A stretch of DNA of 64,000 bases from Pseudolabrys sp. (GCA_022841665.1 JALHRB010000001.1:1-64000); one strand, 5' to 3'. Shown: positions 35,497 to 45,283, counted from the stretch's first letter. The notes: generated by a model from the sequence alone, not told the origin. Numbers and translations are program-made.

Positions 35497-37311
35497 ATGC
35501 CGATGAATAAGCCGACACCCGAGCCGGCCAACGTCACTGCCGTCGATTACGAGGCGCTCGCGCGCAATATCGCCCGCCTGGTCGAGGAAGGCGGCAAGGC
35601 CGTCGCCGCCTATATGAAGCCGCGCGAGGAAGGGAAGATTAAGCCCGAGCTCGCCGACGGCATCGCCGACGCGGTCAAGAGCATCGGCCAGGTCGCCGAA
35701 TACTGGCTGTCCGACCCGCAACGCACCCTCGCTTTGCAGGCCAGCCTCGGCCGCGCCTATCTCGATCTCTGGGCCGGCGCAGTAAAGCGGCTGGCCGGCG
35801 AAGAGGCCCCGCCCACCGCAACCCCCGATCCGCGCGACAAGCGCTTCGCCGATCCGGAGTGGTCGCAGAACCAGTTCTTCGACTTCCTCAAGCAGGCCTA
35901 TCTGCTCACCGCGCAATGGGGCGAAAAGCTGGTGAAGGACGCCGAGGTCGACGAGCACACGCGCAAGAAGGCCGAGTTCTACGTCCGGCAGATCGCCAAC
36001 GCGGTCTCGCCCTCGAACTTCATCTTCACCAATCCGGAACTGCTGCGCGAGACTTTGTCGTCGAACGCCGACAACCTCGTGCGCGGCATGCACATGCTGT
36101 CGGAGGACATCGCCGCCGGCCAGGGCCACCTGCGCATCCGCCAGTCGGATCCTTCGCTGTTCGAGGTCGGCAAGAACCTCGCGGTCACGCCCGGCAAGGT
36201 CGTGTTCCAGAACGACCTGATGCAGCTCATCCAGTACGAGGCGACGACGCCCGAGGTGCTGAAGGTGCCGCTGCTGATCGTGCCGCCCTGGATCAACAAG
36301 TTCTACATTCTCGATCTGACGCCCGAAAAATCCTTCATCAAGTGGTGCGTCGACAGCGGCCTCACCGTGTTCGTGGTCTCGTGGGTCAATCCGGACGCGC
36401 GCCAGGCCGAGAAGAGCTTCGAGCAGTACATGCGCGAAGGCGTGCTCACCGCGATGGACGCGGTCCGCGACGCCACCGGCGAAGACGAGATGCACACCAT
36501 CGGCTATTGCGTCGGCGGCACGCTCTTGTCGATCACGCTGGCCTATCTCGCCGCCAAGAAGCAGTCGCGGGCGAAATCCGCCACGCTGTTTGCCGCGCAG
36601 GTCGACTTCACCTTTGCCGGCGACCTCAAGGTCTTCGTCGACGAAGACCAGATCAAACATCTCGAAGAGCATATGAAGGAGCAGGGCTACCTGGAGGCCT
36701 CGCGCATGGCGAACGCCTTCAACATGCTGCGCTCGAACGACCTGGTCTGGCCCTACATCGTCAACAACTACCTGCGCGGCAAGAAGCCCTATCCGTTCGA
36801 CATCCTCTACTGGAATTCCGACGCCACCCGCATGCCGGCGGCCAACCACTCCTTCTATCTGCGCAACTGCTATCTCAACAACCGCCTGACCAAAGGCGAG
36901 ATGGAGATCGCCGGCGTCACGCTCGACCTGCGCAAGGTGAAAGTGCCGATCTACAATCTCGCCACCCGCGAGGACCACATCGCGCCGGCGAAATCGGTTT
37001 TGAATGGCTCGCAGTTCTTCGGCGGCCCGGTGAAATACGTGCTGGCCGGCTCCGGCCACATCGCCGGCGTCATCAATCCGCCCAGCAAGCCGAAGTACCA
37101 GTACTGGACCGGCGACAAGCCGGAAGGCGCCGACGTCGAGGCCTGGCTGAAGACCGCCACCGAGCACCCCGGCTCCTGGTGGCCGGACTGGCTCGATTGG
37201 CTGAAGCAACTCGACGGCGAGACCGTCCCTGCCCGCAAGATCGGCGGCGGCAAGCTCAAGGCGATCGAGGACGCGCCCGGCTCCTACGTGAAGGTGCAGA
37301 GCTGGATTTGA
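35497..37311 (+). CDS. phaC: Poly(3-hydroxyalkanoate) synthase, class I
   Basis: 604 residues, the usual class I length. The alpha/beta-hydrolase triad is visible: Cys338 in the lipase-like GYCVGG, Asp493 in REDHIAP and His521 in [24 protein letters not shown] and LLARDLKLPTYN-like stretches fit the family. It polymerises hydroxyacyl-CoA into PHB on the granule surface, where the phasin at 0.8 kb would bind. The ATG at 35497 follows a GG-rich stretch; ATG 35503 is an alternative. No phaA/phaB/phaR neighbour is in the window, so regulation is not visible. Confidence 0.95.
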   Translation: MPMNKPTPEPANVTAVDYEALARNIARLVEEGGKAVAAYMKPREEGKIKPELADGIADAVKSIGQVAEYWLSDPQRTLALQASLGRAYLDLWAGAVKRLAGEEAPPTATPDPRDKRFADPEWSQNQFFDFLKQAYLLTAQWGEKLVKDAEVDEHTRKKAEFYVRQIANAVSPSNFIFTNPELLRETLSSNADNLVRGMHMLSEDIAAGQGHLRIRQSDPSLFEVGKNLAVTPGKVVFQNDLMQLIQYEATTPEVLKVPLLIVPPWINKFYILDLTPEKSFIKWCVDSGLTVFVVSWVNPDARQAEKSFEQYMREGVLTAMDAVRDATGEDEMHTIGYCVGGTLLSITLAYLAAKKQSRAKSATLFAAQVDFTFAGDLKVFVDEDQIKHLEEHMKEQGYLEASRMANAFNMLRSNDLVWPYIVNNYLRGKKPYPFDILYWNSDATRMPAANHSFYLRNCYLNNRLTKGEMEIAGVTLDLRKVKVPIYNLATREDHIAPAKSVLNGSQFFGGPVKYVLAGSGHIAGVINPPSKPKYQYWTGDKPEGADVEAWLKTATEHPGSWWPDWLDWLKQLDGETVPARKIGGGKLKAIEDAPGSYVKVQSWI

Positions 37312-37324
37312 AGGCGAAGCGCGG

Positions 37325-38662
37325 CTAGCCGAGGTTCACCAGCCCGACCTTCGGCTCCCTGTCGATATAGAGCTCCACCAAGGTGGTCGTGAACGGCGAC
37401 AGGAAACCATCCCCGGTGCCCAGCAGCCCGGACAGGTCGAGCCACGCATCCCAGCTCTTGCGCGAAGTCTCCGGACCGACCTCGATCGTCGGATCGGCGT
37501 CGTGACCTTTGTAGTCCACCCACTGCGACCCGGACTCGGCCATGATGCTGAGCCATAGCGTCGCCCTCCCCGCAACCGTGTTGAGATCGACCAGGAAACA
37601 GCGGTAGCTGGCGTCGTTGCCGTAGACATCGACGTGGTCGTCGAATGTATCGACCTGGGTGGCCGGATCGTTTTTCTTCTCGAACATCTGAATGTTGTAA
37701 TCGGTGATCGGATCGCCGCGCTCGTCGAGCGCGCGCACGACAAATTGCTGCCATATCCCGTCCCTCGCCTTGGCAAACCGTTTGCCGGCATCGACGTCCT
37801 TTAGCCACGCCTTGTAGGAATCGGCGTCCTTCACGTCGAGCGCCGCCCTCACCTTTTGCACCAGCTCGCCGCTCGGGTCGGTCAGGATGGTGCCGTGGTT
37901 GAGTCCTTCGAACAGATGGACCGGGATGTTCGCGTTCTTCCAGTCGCCGATGCGCCAGCGATTGACCCCCGGCTTGTTCTCCGGGTTGAGCACCGACATC
38001 GCCTTGGTCAGGTCGATGACGATCTTGCGCGAGTTGAAGGCGGCGCCGGCCTGCCGCACGGTGCCGTCGGTGCCGGGCTCGTTCACCAGCTTGCGGATGC
38101 CGCTGTAGGTGTCGGTCCCGCAGAAGATGTGGACATAGGGCGTGCCGAAATCGACGTCATAATAAGGAACGGGGCCGAGCAGGTCTTTTTCGGCCAGTTG
38201 CCAGGTGAAGGGGCTCGCCAGCTCAAGCCCGTCGAGCACCAGATCGCCGGCGGCCATGAAATCCGGCCCGAGATCCTTGTTGCCCTTGAAGATGGAGCCG
38301 ATCCAGCTGCGTCCTTTCTTCGCCAGCGGCGAGCCGAAGGTCGCCGGCGCAAGGCCGATCAGGTGTTTCAGCCGGCTGCGGCGGGCCGGATAGGTGGTGA
38401 GCCAGGAGCGGATGACCAGCATGCCGGTCGAATGCACGATGGCGTCGAAATCCTCGTCGCCTTGCAGGCCGGCGCGCGTCTTGAGCGCAATGTCGAAGCC
38501 TTCCGCCAGATCCTTGATCGTCACTTCATTGGTGAGCGAGACGTAGTCGCAGACACAGATTTGCTCGGTGTTGTCATAGCGGTCCTGCAGCAGGTCGCGC
38601 CACTTTCGAAACGACTCGCCCTTGTCGGAATAGCCGTGAATGAGCACCAGCGTGTTCGGCAT
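37325..38662 (-). CDS. Alpha/beta hydrolase (lipase-like) with C-terminal extension
   Basis: About 445 residues. MPNTLVLIHGYSDKGESFRKWRDLL is a hydrolase oxyanion strand, and IVHSTGMLVIRSWL carries a nucleophile elbow (H-S-T-G-M instead of G-x-S-x-G). The lipase-like part covers about 1-280 (with LFEGLNHGTIL supplying a His). A separate C-terminal beta-rich domain of about 150 residues (VRALDERGDPITDYNIQMFEKKND...LSPFTTTLVELYIDREPKVGLVNLG) has no family that I recognise. No signal peptide. The substrate is unknown. GGGGGAG precedes the ATG at 38662. Confidence 0.8.
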   Translation of the reverse strand: MPNTLVLIHGYSDKGESFRKWRDLLQDRYDNTEQICVCDYVSLTNEVTIKDLAEGFDIALKTRAGLQGDEDFDAIVHSTGMLVIRSWLTTYPARRSRLKHLIGLAPATFGSPLAKKGRSWIGSIFKGNKDLGPDFMAAGDLVLDGLELASPFTWQLAEKDLLGPVPYYDVDFGTPYVHIFCGTDTYSGIRKLVNEPGTDGTVRQAGAAFNSRKIVIDLTKAMSVLNPENKPGVNRWRIGDWKNANIPVHLFEGLNHGTILTDPSGELVQKVRAALDVKDADSYKAWLKDVDAGKRFAKARDGIWQQFVVRALDERGDPITDYNIQMFEKKNDPATQVDTFDDHVDVYGNDASYRCFLVDLNTVAGRATLWLSIMAESGSQWVDYKGHDADPTIEVGPETSRKSWDAWLDLSGLLGTGDGFLSPFTTTLVELYIDREPKVGLVNLG

Positions 38663-38745
38663 CGCTCCCCCCATTTTTTGAATTTGGGGAACGGTAGCAT
38701 GTTTTCATGATACCCGAAATGATTGTATCGGGTTGGGGACGCTGA

Positions 38746-38782
38746 CGGCAAAAAGGGCCGGATCGCTCCGGCCCTCTTTGTA
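38746..38782 (-). terminator. Rho-independent terminator for the MBL gene
   Basis: GGGCCGGA/TCCGGCCC stem around TCGC (38756-38775), followed on the reverse strand by TTTTT. It is just downstream of the metallo-hydrolase stop. Confidence 0.8.
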
Positions 38783-38801
38783 TTCAAACAATCGGGGCGC
38801 T

Positions 38802-39677
38802 CTACGACGCCAGCTTCACCGGCACCTTCAGGTAGCGCACGCCGTTCGCCTCCGCCGGCGGGAATTTGCCGGCGCGGATGTTGACCTGGATCGAGGGCAA
38901 GAGCAGCAGCGGCGCCGGCAGGGTCGCGTCGCGCGTCTCGCGCATCTTGACGAACGCGTCCTCGCTCACGCCCTCGTGCACATGCACGTTGCGCGCCTTC
39001 TCCTCGCCCACCGTCGTCTCCCAGGCATATTGGTCGCGCCCGGGCGCCTTGTAGTCGTGGCACATGAACAGCCGCGTTTCCTTCGGCAGCGACAGGATGC
39101 GCTGGATCGAGCGGTAGAGCGCACGCGCGTCGCCGCCGGGGAAGTCGGCGCGCGCGGTGCCATAGTCCGGCATGAACATGGTGTCGCCGACGAAGACCGC
39201 GTCGCCGACATGATAGGACACGCAGGCCGGCGTGTGGCCGGGCGTGTAGATCACCTCGCCCTCGATATTACCGATCTTGAAGCGCTCGCCGTCCTTGAAC
39301 AGGTGGTCGAACTCGGAGCCGTCGCCCGACACGTCGGTGGCGTTGAACACCGGGCGGAAGATGCGCTGCACGTCCTTGATGTGCTCGCCGATGCAGATCT
39401 TGGCGCCGGTCTTCATCTTGATATAGGGCGCGCCCGACAGATGGTCGGCATGCGCGTGCGTCTCCAGGATGCAGCCGAGCTTGATGCCGAGCCTCGCCGC
39501 CTCGGCCAGCATGGCGTCGGCGGATTTGACGTTCGCCTCCCCGCTGCGGTGGTCGAAGTCGAGCACCGGGTCGATGACCGCGCCTTCCATGGTCGCGGCG
39601 TCCCAGACCAGATAGCTCACGGTATTGGTCGGCTCGTCGAAAAAGGCCTTTATTTCGGGCTTTGCGGGCGCGGGCAT
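38802..39677 (-). CDS. blh: Persulfide dioxygenase-type MBL-fold metallo-hydrolase (Blh-like)
   Basis: 291 residues. Metal motif THAHADH, plus CxxPGHTPAC and CHDYK. The ETHAHADHLSGAPYIK-type layout and the C-terminal RYLKVP region match Blh, which lies in the BigR regulon and oxidises glutathione persulfide (ETHE1-like) to sulfite. AGGAG precedes the ATG. It is divergent from bigR, so BigR probably controls both directions; that sulfite would then be exported by the TauE protein is inference. Confidence 0.88.
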   Translation of the reverse strand: MPAPAKPEIKAFFDEPTNTVSYLVWDAATMEGAVIDPVLDFDHRSGEANVKSADAMLAEAARLGIKLGCILETHAHADHLSGAPYIKMKTGAKICIGEHIKDVQRIFRPVFNATDVSGDGSEFDHLFKDGERFKIGNIEGEVIYTPGHTPACVSYHVGDAVFVGDTMFMPDYGTARADFPGGDARALYRSIQRILSLPKETRLFMCHDYKAPGRDQYAWETTVGEEKARNVHVHEGVSEDAFVKMRETRDATLPAPLLLLPSIQVNIRAGKFPPAEANGVRYLKVPVKLAS

Positions 39678-39721
39678 GGCTGACGCTCCTTCGATTTTGA
39701 CTCGTTCGTCCGTCCTCGGAC

Positions 39722-39750
39722 TTGACTTATATATTAGGCTTACCTAATTT
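39722..39750 (+). promoter_or_regulatory. bigR promoter with ATTAGG-CTTA-CCTAAT operator
   Basis: TTGACT (39722-39727) and TAATTT (39745-39750), 17 bp apart, read toward bigR. An inverted repeat ATTAGG (39733-39738) / CCTAAT (39743-39748) lies across the spacer and the -10. It is well placed for BigR autorepression and control of the divergent blh. Confidence 0.72.
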
Positions 39751-39777
39751 AGCAATATCTTATTTAAGGAGGCTCCG

Positions 39778-40110
39778 GTGGGCCAAGCCCAACGCATCAA
39801 ATTGCCGGCCGATATCGGCATCGCGGAACTCGAGCGCAAGGCCGGCCAAGCGGCCGCGCTCTTGAAGCTGCTCGCCAACGAGAACCGGCTGCTCATTCTC
39901 TGCCGGCTGGCGCTCAAGGGCGAGATGTCGGTCAACGACCTCGCCGCCGCGGTGGAGCTGTCCCAGTCGGCGCTGTCGCAGCACCTTGCCAAGATGCGCG
40001 AGGAAGGCCTGCTCGCCACGCGGCGCGAGGCGCAGACCGTCTTCTACCGCATCGACAATCCCGACGCCGCGCGCCTGCTCGCGCTGCTCAAGAACATTTA
40101 CTGCCCGTAA
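39778..40110 (+). CDS. bigR: ArsR-family persulfide-sensing repressor BigR
   Basis: 110 residues, GTG start with AAGGAGG upstream. The winged-helix recognition region is VNDLAAAVELSQSALSQHLAKMREEGLL. The two redox cysteines of BigR/SqrR are present: Cys42 (LLILCRL) and Cys109 (NIYCP). In the family they form a disulfide or polysulfide bridge and release DNA on exposure to reactive sulfur. It begins the operon bigR-rhodanese-TauE. Confidence 0.9.
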   Translation: MGQAQRIKLPADIGIAELERKAGQAAALLKLLANENRLLILCRLALKGEMSVNDLAAAVELSQSALSQHLAKMREEGLLATRREAQTVFYRIDNPDAARLLALLKNIYCP

Positions 40111-40140
40111 CGGGCCAAGACCAACAACCGAGGACAGATC

Positions 40141-40680
40141 ATGAGCGAACTCAAATCCATCTCCCCCACCCGCGCCGCCGAGCTGATCAAGCAGGGCGCC
40201 GTTCTGGTCGACATCCGCGAGGCCGACGAGCATGCGCGCGAGCGCATCCCCGGCGCCCGCCACCACGCGCTCAGCCGCATCGACGCCGAAACGCCGGTGC
40301 GTGCGGGCGACGACGTGCTCGTTTTCCATTGCCGCTCCGGCGCGCGCACCAAAGGCAACGCGGGAAAGCTCGCGGCCGCCGCCGGCCAGTGCCAGACTTA
40401 CGTGCTTGAAGGCGGCATCGACGCCTGGCGCAAGGCCGGCTTGCCGGTCGCACTCGACCGCAAGCAGCCGATCGAGATCATGCGCCAGGTGCAGATCGCC
40501 GCCGGCTCGCTGGTGCTGATCGGCGTGCTGCTCGGCGCCTTCGTCGCGCCCGGCTTCTATGCGCTGTCCGGTTTCGTCGGCGCAGGCCTGCTCTTTGCCG
40601 GCGTCACCGGCTTTTGCGGCATGGCCAACATGCTGGCGCTGATGCCCTGGAACCGGCGCGCGTCCGCCGCCGCCAAATGA
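40141..40680 (+). CDS. Rhodanese fused to DUF2892 membrane domain
   Basis: 179 residues. The rhodanese domain (1-105) has Cys64 in the active loop CRSGART. The C-terminal part has two membrane helices (about 118-140, 147-170) of the DUF2892 type, as in YgaP. It should place a sulfurtransferase on the inner membrane. It is separated from bigR by 30 bp and couples (ATGA) to the TauE gene. Confidence 0.9.
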   Translation: MSELKSISPTRAAELIKQGAVLVDIREADEHARERIPGARHHALSRIDAETPVRAGDDVLVFHCRSGARTKGNAGKLAAAAGQCQTYVLEGGIDAWRKAGLPVALDRKQPIEIMRQVQIAAGSLVLIGVLLGAFVAPGFYALSGFVGAGLLFAGVTGFCGMANMLALMPWNRRASAAAK

Positions 40681-41462
40681 CGCTGCTTACCGCCCTGCTC
40701 GCTATCGCCTCCGGCGGCGCGGTCGGCTTCACGCTCGGCCTCGTCGGCGGCGGCGGCTCGATCCTGGCGGTGCCGCTGCTCGTCTATGTCGTCGGCGTGC
40801 CGTCGGCGCATGTCGCCATCGGCACCAGCGCCATCGCGGTGGCCGCCAGCGCCGCCTTCAATCTGGCCGGCCACGGCCGCGCCGGCACGGTGAAGTGGCC
40901 CTGCGCGCTCGTCTTTGCGCTCGCCGGCATGGTCGGCGCCGCCGCCGGCGCGCAACTCGGCAAGATGGTCGATGGCGCGCGCCTGCTCACCGCTTTCGGC
41001 GCACTGATGGTCGTGATCGGCCTCCTGCTGCTGCGCCCGCGCAAGTCCGGCGCCGACAGCGGCGTGCGGCTCACGCGCGCAAGCCTGCCGCGCCTCTTGC
41101 CCTGGCTCATCGGCGTCGGCTTCCTGGTCGGGCTCGCGTCCGGCTTCTTCGGCATCGGCGGCGGCTTCCTGGTGGTGCCCGGCTTGATCGCCGCCACCGC
41201 CATGCCGCTGATCAACGCCATCGGCTCCTCGCTGGTCGCGGTCACCGCTTTCGGGCTGACCACCGCCGCGAGCTATGCCTGGTCGGGCCTGGTCGACTGG
41301 CCGCTCGCCGGCCTGTTCATCCTCGGCGGCGCGCTCGGCGGGCTTGCCGGCACGGCGCTCGCCGGAAAACTCGCCGGCCACAAGCACGCGCTCACGCTCA
41401 TCTTCGCCGGCGTGGTGATCGCGGTCGGGCTCTACGTGATCGCGCGTTCAGTCTGGCTCTAG
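40677..41462 (+). CDS. Sulfite exporter TauE/SafE family permease
   Basis: 261 residues with about eight membrane segments. Family motifs GLVGGGGSILAVPLLVYVVGV and GFFGIGGGFLVVPGLI occur in both halves. The start ATG overlaps the rhodanese stop (ATGA). In BigR operons this permease is thought to export sulfite from persulfide oxidation. Its end overlaps the convergent flavin-reductase gene by 15 bases. Confidence 0.92.
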   Translation: MTLLTALLAIASGGAVGFTLGLVGGGGSILAVPLLVYVVGVPSAHVAIGTSAIAVAASAAFNLAGHGRAGTVKWPCALVFALAGMVGAAAGAQLGKMVDGARLLTAFGALMVVIGLLLLRPRKSGADSGVRLTRASLPRLLPWLIGVGFLVGLASGFFGIGGGFLVVPGLIAATAMPLINAIGSSLVAVTAFGLTTAASYAWSGLVDWPLAGLFILGGALGGLAGTALAGKLAGHKHALTLIFAGVVIAVGLYVIARSVWL

Positions 41463-41987
41463 TTCCCAGAAGTCGATGACCGGACCGGCCGGCACTTCCT
41501 TGCGGTGCTGGAGCGTGGCGTATTTGCCGGCGTGATAGACCAGCGGCGCCCGCTCGTCGTCGCGCAGGCCGACGATGCGGCCGATGAAAATGCTGTGGTC
41601 GCCGCAGTCGTGCTGCGCATGGACGGTGGCGGCGATGGCCGCGCTCACATTGGCGATGACCGGCACGCCGCCCATGTGCTCGAATAGCAGCTCCGGATCG
41701 GCCGACCCCTGCCCGGCGAAATGCTGGCTGATCGCCTCCTGCCCCTGCGCCAGAATGCTGACGCCGAAGTGGCCGGCCGCCTCGAGCGCGCCGTGCATGC
41801 GCGCCTTCTTGGCGATCGAAATGATGCACAGAGGCGGCGACAGCGAGCCCGACATGAAGGCGTTGGCGGTCATCCCGCGCACCGCGCCTTCCGCCTCCGC
41901 CGTGATGACGGTCACACCGGTGGTGAAGCGCCCCATCACCCGGCGGAATAGCTTGCCGTCCACCGCCTGCTTCTCATGCACGTCCAT
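41448..41987 (-). CDS. Flavin reductase family protein
   Basis: 179 residues. FRRVMGRFTTGVTVITAEAEGAVRGMTANAFMSGSLSPPLCIISIAKKARMH is the FMN-binding split-barrel of the HpaC/FRP-like reductase family that supplies reduced flavin to two-component monooxygenases. No monooxygenase partner is adjacent, so the partner is unknown. Confidence 0.9.
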   Translation of the reverse strand: MDVHEKQAVDGKLFRRVMGRFTTGVTVITAEAEGAVRGMTANAFMSGSLSPPLCIISIAKKARMHGALEAAGHFGVSILAQGQEAISQHFAGQGSADPELLFEHMGGVPVIANVSAAIAATVHAQHDCGDHSIFIGRIVGLRDDERAPLVYHAGKYATLQHRKEVPAGPVIDFWELEPD

Positions 41988-42182
41988 TCTGCCGTTCCAT
42001 CGCTTCGCCCCGCAGTGTCTCGCCTCAGCCGGCGCCTTTGGCGGCGTGATAGCTCAATTCGTCCGGATCGGTTAGGTCCGGCACCCGCCGGTCGTCAAGG
42101 TGTATTCTAAAGGTGGCAGACGCGACAGCTTAGTCCGTTTGCCCTACACTGCCGTCCTAAACTTCCTCGCAGGAGACCGGCA

Positions 42183-42581
42183 ATGTCCAAGGAACTGATG
42201 TGGCTGACGCTGACGGTCGCCCTGACCGGCGTCCTGTGGATTCCCTACATCCTCGACCGCATCAAGGTGCGCGGCCTGATGGGCGCCATGGCCAATCCCT
42301 CGCGCACCGACACGCCGCAATCGCCCTGGGCGCAGCGGCTGTATTTCGCGCACACCAACGCGGTCGACAATCTGGTGATCTTCGCGCCGCTGGTGCTGAT
42401 CCTCGACAATCTCGGCCACTCCACCATGAGCACGCAGATCGCCTGCGCGGTCTATTTCTGGGCACGGCTGGCGCACGCCGTCGTCTATGCGCTCGGCATC
42501 CCGGTAGCGCGCACGCTGGCCTTTGCCGTCGGCTTCGCGGCGCAGGCCGTGCTGGTGCTGGCGGTGTTCGGGAAGCTTTAA
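42183..42581 (+). CDS. MAPEG family membrane protein
   Basis: 132 residues, four membrane segments. The MAPEG pattern is seen in ANPSRTD...RLYFAHTNAVDNLVIFAPLVL and the FWARLAHAVVYALGIPVARTL stretch. MAPEG proteins include membrane-bound glutathione transferases; activity here is unknown. AGGAG precedes the ATG. Confidence 0.85.
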   Translation: MSKELMWLTLTVALTGVLWIPYILDRIKVRGLMGAMANPSRTDTPQSPWAQRLYFAHTNAVDNLVIFAPLVLILDNLGHSTMSTQIACAVYFWARLAHAVVYALGIPVARTLAFAVGFAAQAVLVLAVFGKL

Positions 42582-44182
42582 GACGCCGGCGCCGCCCGCT
42601 CGGCGATCGCGCGCGCGTCCACGCCGCGCGGCAGCACGCCGAAGGCGCTGCCCTCGCCGGCAAGCCGCGACGCGCAGAAGGCGTCCGCCACTGCCGCCGG
42701 CGCGTGCTTGATGAGCAGCGCCGCCTGCAAGCCCAGCACCATGTCGCGCGTGAGCGCGCGCGCCTGCGCCTCGTCGTTGCGCGCGGGCGAGGCCAGCCGC
42801 TCGAAGAAGCGCGCGACGAAGGCCTTCAGCCGCGCGTCGCCGCCGTCCATCTCGCGCTTGAGCACGTCGGCCGCGTTCGGCGTGCGCGCGATTGCGCGCA
42901 GCACGTCGAGGCACATGACGTTGCCCGAGCCCTCCCAGATCGAGTTCACCGGCATCTCGCGATAGATGCGCGGCAGCACGCTCTCCTCGATGTAGCCGGA
43001 GCCGCCCAGCACCTCCATCGCCTCCACCCCGAGGAAAGGCGCGCGCTTGCAGATCCAGAACTTGCCGGCCGGCGTCACCACCCGCCGCAGCGCCAGCGAC
43101 GCCTCGTCGTCCTCGTCATAGGCGCGCGCGAGCCGCATGGTCAGCGCGGTGGCCGCCTCGCATTCGAGCGCGAGGTCGGCCAGCACATTGGTCATCAGCG
43201 GCTGGTCGATCAGCTTCTTCTGGAAGGCGGTGCGATGGCGCGCGTGGTGCACCGCCTGCGCCACCGCCGCCCGCATCAGGCCGGACGAGCCGATGCAGCA
43301 GTCGAGCCGCGTGTAATTGCTCATCTCGATGATGGTCGGGATGCCGCGCCCCTCCTCGCCGATCAACTCGGCGTAAGCGCCGTGAAATTCCACTTCGCTC
43401 GAGGCGTTCGACTTGTTGCCGAGCTTGTCTTTCAGCCGGTTGATGTGCACGGCGTTGCGTTTGCCGTCCGGCGTCCAGCGCGGCATCAGGAAGCAGCTCA
43501 GGCCCTTGGGGCTTTGCGCCAGCACCAGGAAGGCGTCGCACATCGGCGCCGACATGAACCATTTGTGCCCGTGCAGCGCGAAGGCGCCGCCGACCGGCTC
43601 CGCCCGCGTCGTGTTGGTGCGCAGATCCGAGCCGCCCTGGTTCTCGGTCATGCCCATGCCGATGAGCGCGCCGTTCTTCTGCGTGGCCGGCATGAAGCGC
43701 GGGTCGTAGGCGCGCTGGGCGATGCGCGGCAGCCATTCGGCCGCGGCCTTCGGCGATTGCCGCAAGGTCGGCGCCGAGCCGTAGGTCATGGCGATCGGGC
43801 AATAGATGCCGCTCTCGATCTGCGTCGCCATGTAGGTGCCGGCCGCGCGCGCCACATGGGCGCCCTTCTGCGGCTTCGCCCAGGGGCTCGAATGCAGCCC
43901 GGCCTCGAGCGCGATGGTCATCAGCGCGTGCCAGGCCGGGTGAAACTCGACCTCGTCGACGCGGTGGCCGAAGCGGTCGAAGCTCTTGAGCTTGGGCTGG
44001 TTTTCGTTGGCGGCGAAGCCAAGCGCGATGGTCTCCGGCCGCCCGAGCGTGGCGCCGAGCGCGGACAGCTCCTGCTCGGCCCAGCCCGCCCCCTCGCGCT
44101 TGACCGCCTCGCGCAGCACGGCGTCGCTGCCGAACAGGTTATAGGATTCAAGCGGCGGCGGCTGGTTCTGGACCTCGAACAT
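42578..44182 (-). CDS. AidB-like acyl-CoA dehydrogenase
   Basis: 534 residues, close to E. coli AidB (541). Characteristic features are the N-terminal NQPPPLESYNLFGSDAVLREAVKREGA and GMGMTENQGGSDLRTNTT, with the acyl-CoA dehydrogenase fold in the middle and an extra C-terminal domain. AidB is induced in alkylation stress and binds DNA and FAD; its in vivo role is debated, and some alphaproteobacterial members are annotated isovaleryl-CoA dehydrogenases. The ATG at 44182 (MFEVQNQPPPLESYN) is preferred to 44224. It overlaps MAPEG by four bases. Confidence 0.85.
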   Translation of the reverse strand: MFEVQNQPPPLESYNLFGSDAVLREAVKREGAGWAEQELSALGATLGRPETIALGFAANENQPKLKSFDRFGHRVDEVEFHPAWHALMTIALEAGLHSSPWAKPQKGAHVARAAGTYMATQIESGIYCPIAMTYGSAPTLRQSPKAAAEWLPRIAQRAYDPRFMPATQKNGALIGMGMTENQGGSDLRTNTTRAEPVGGAFALHGHKWFMSAPMCDAFLVLAQSPKGLSCFLMPRWTPDGKRNAVHINRLKDKLGNKSNASSEVEFHGAYAELIGEEGRGIPTIIEMSNYTRLDCCIGSSGLMRAAVAQAVHHARHRTAFQKKLIDQPLMTNVLADLALECEAATALTMRLARAYDEDDEASLALRRVVTPAGKFWICKRAPFLGVEAMEVLGGSGYIEESVLPRIYREMPVNSIWEGSGNVMCLDVLRAIARTPNAADVLKREMDGGDARLKAFVARFFERLASPARNDEAQARALTRDMVLGLQAALLIKHAPAAVADAFCASRLAGEGSAFGVLPRGVDARAIAERAAPAS

Positions 44183-44227
44183 GGCGACGTCCCAACGAGA
44201 ATCGCCCCGGCGGGCGCGATCCAAGGA

Positions 44228-45283
44228 TTACGCCGAAGGCCGCGCCACCTCAATCGCCGGCGTGGTGGGCTTGCCGGCGAAATCGAGCCAGCGGTGGTTG
44301 TCATAATCGTAGAGCTTGCAGGCGCGCATGATCGCGCGGTGGCGCCGGAAGGTCCACGGCTCGACCACGATCTCCTCACCCGCCTCCGCCAGAATGCGCG
44401 CCTCCGCCGGTTCCAGTTGCCAGATCGGGATGCGCGGGTCGATGTGGTGCGCGCCGTGCAGGCCGAGGTCGGTGAGAAAGAAGATCATCCATTGCGGCAC
44501 GCCGACATGCACCGTGCAGTGCACCTGGCCCTGATAGAACGACCAGTCCTCGCGCCGCGCAAACCACGGCACGCGCGGATGGGTGTGGTTGAGGAAGCTG
44601 GCGAAGCCGACCAGCCAGTTGAAGATCAGGTACGGCACGACGATCGCCAGCACGACGCGCAGCGCGAAGGTCGCGGCGTCGGGCCGGTCGAGCCCCAGCA
44701 GCACAAACTGCGCGGCGAAAAACGCGAAGGCGATCAGCGCGTCGCGCAGGTAGACCCATTTCACCTTGCGCACCAGCGACGGCCGCACCATGACCATGCC
44801 CATCGAGATGGCGCACAGGTAATAGAGCCCGACGCCCCAAGAGGTGCGGTACACGCGCTCCCTCAGCCGCCTGAAAGGCCCGAGCGCGTCGTACTCCGCT
44901 TTCGATTTCGGGATCCAGATGTAATCGCAGTCGCGCAGGTTGGTGAACGAATGATGCCGCCCGTTGTGCAGCAGCACCCACACGCTATGCGGATGATAGG
45001 ACGGCAGCAGCGACAGCCGGCACACCAGCCGGTCGAGCCGCGCGTGGGCGAAGTGGCTGCCGTGGCCGGCGTCGTGCGCAATGCGGAACAGCAGCGCGAT
45101 CAGCGGCCCGCACGCGGCCGACGCCATGAGCCGCAGCCACAGCGGCCCGGCATAGGCGGCGGCAAAGAACGCGAGCGCATAAGCCATCGTCGCGGCGGCC
45201 GACAGGAACAGGGCCCACGCCGCCTCTTGCGTATGAAATGGCGCCAGCGGCCGGCGCAGCGCCAGAATGCGGCTGACCCCCAC
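44228..45283 (-). CDS. Membrane fatty acid desaturase
   Basis: 351 residues. Three histidine boxes bind the di-iron centre: HDAGHGSH (70-77), HNGRHH (106-111) and HGAHH (276-280). Four or more hydrophobic segments surround them. This delta-12/omega-type arrangement inserts double bonds into membrane lipid acyl chains. An adjacent AidB-like gene follows on the same strand with about 45 bp between. Confidence 0.92.
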   Translation of the reverse strand: MGVSRILALRRPLAPFHTQEAAWALFLSAAATMAYALAFFAAAYAGPLWLRLMASAACGPLIALLFRIAHDAGHGSHFAHARLDRLVCRLSLLPSYHPHSVWVLLHNGRHHSFTNLRDCDYIWIPKSKAEYDALGPFRRLRERVYRTSWGVGLYYLCAISMGMVMVRPSLVRKVKWVYLRDALIAFAFFAAQFVLLGLDRPDAATFALRVVLAIVVPYLIFNWLVGFASFLNHTHPRVPWFARREDWSFYQGQVHCTVHVGVPQWMIFFLTDLGLHGAHHIDPRIPIWQLEPAEARILAEAGEEIVVEPWTFRRHRAIMRACKLYDYDNHRWLDFAGKPTTPAIEVARPSA

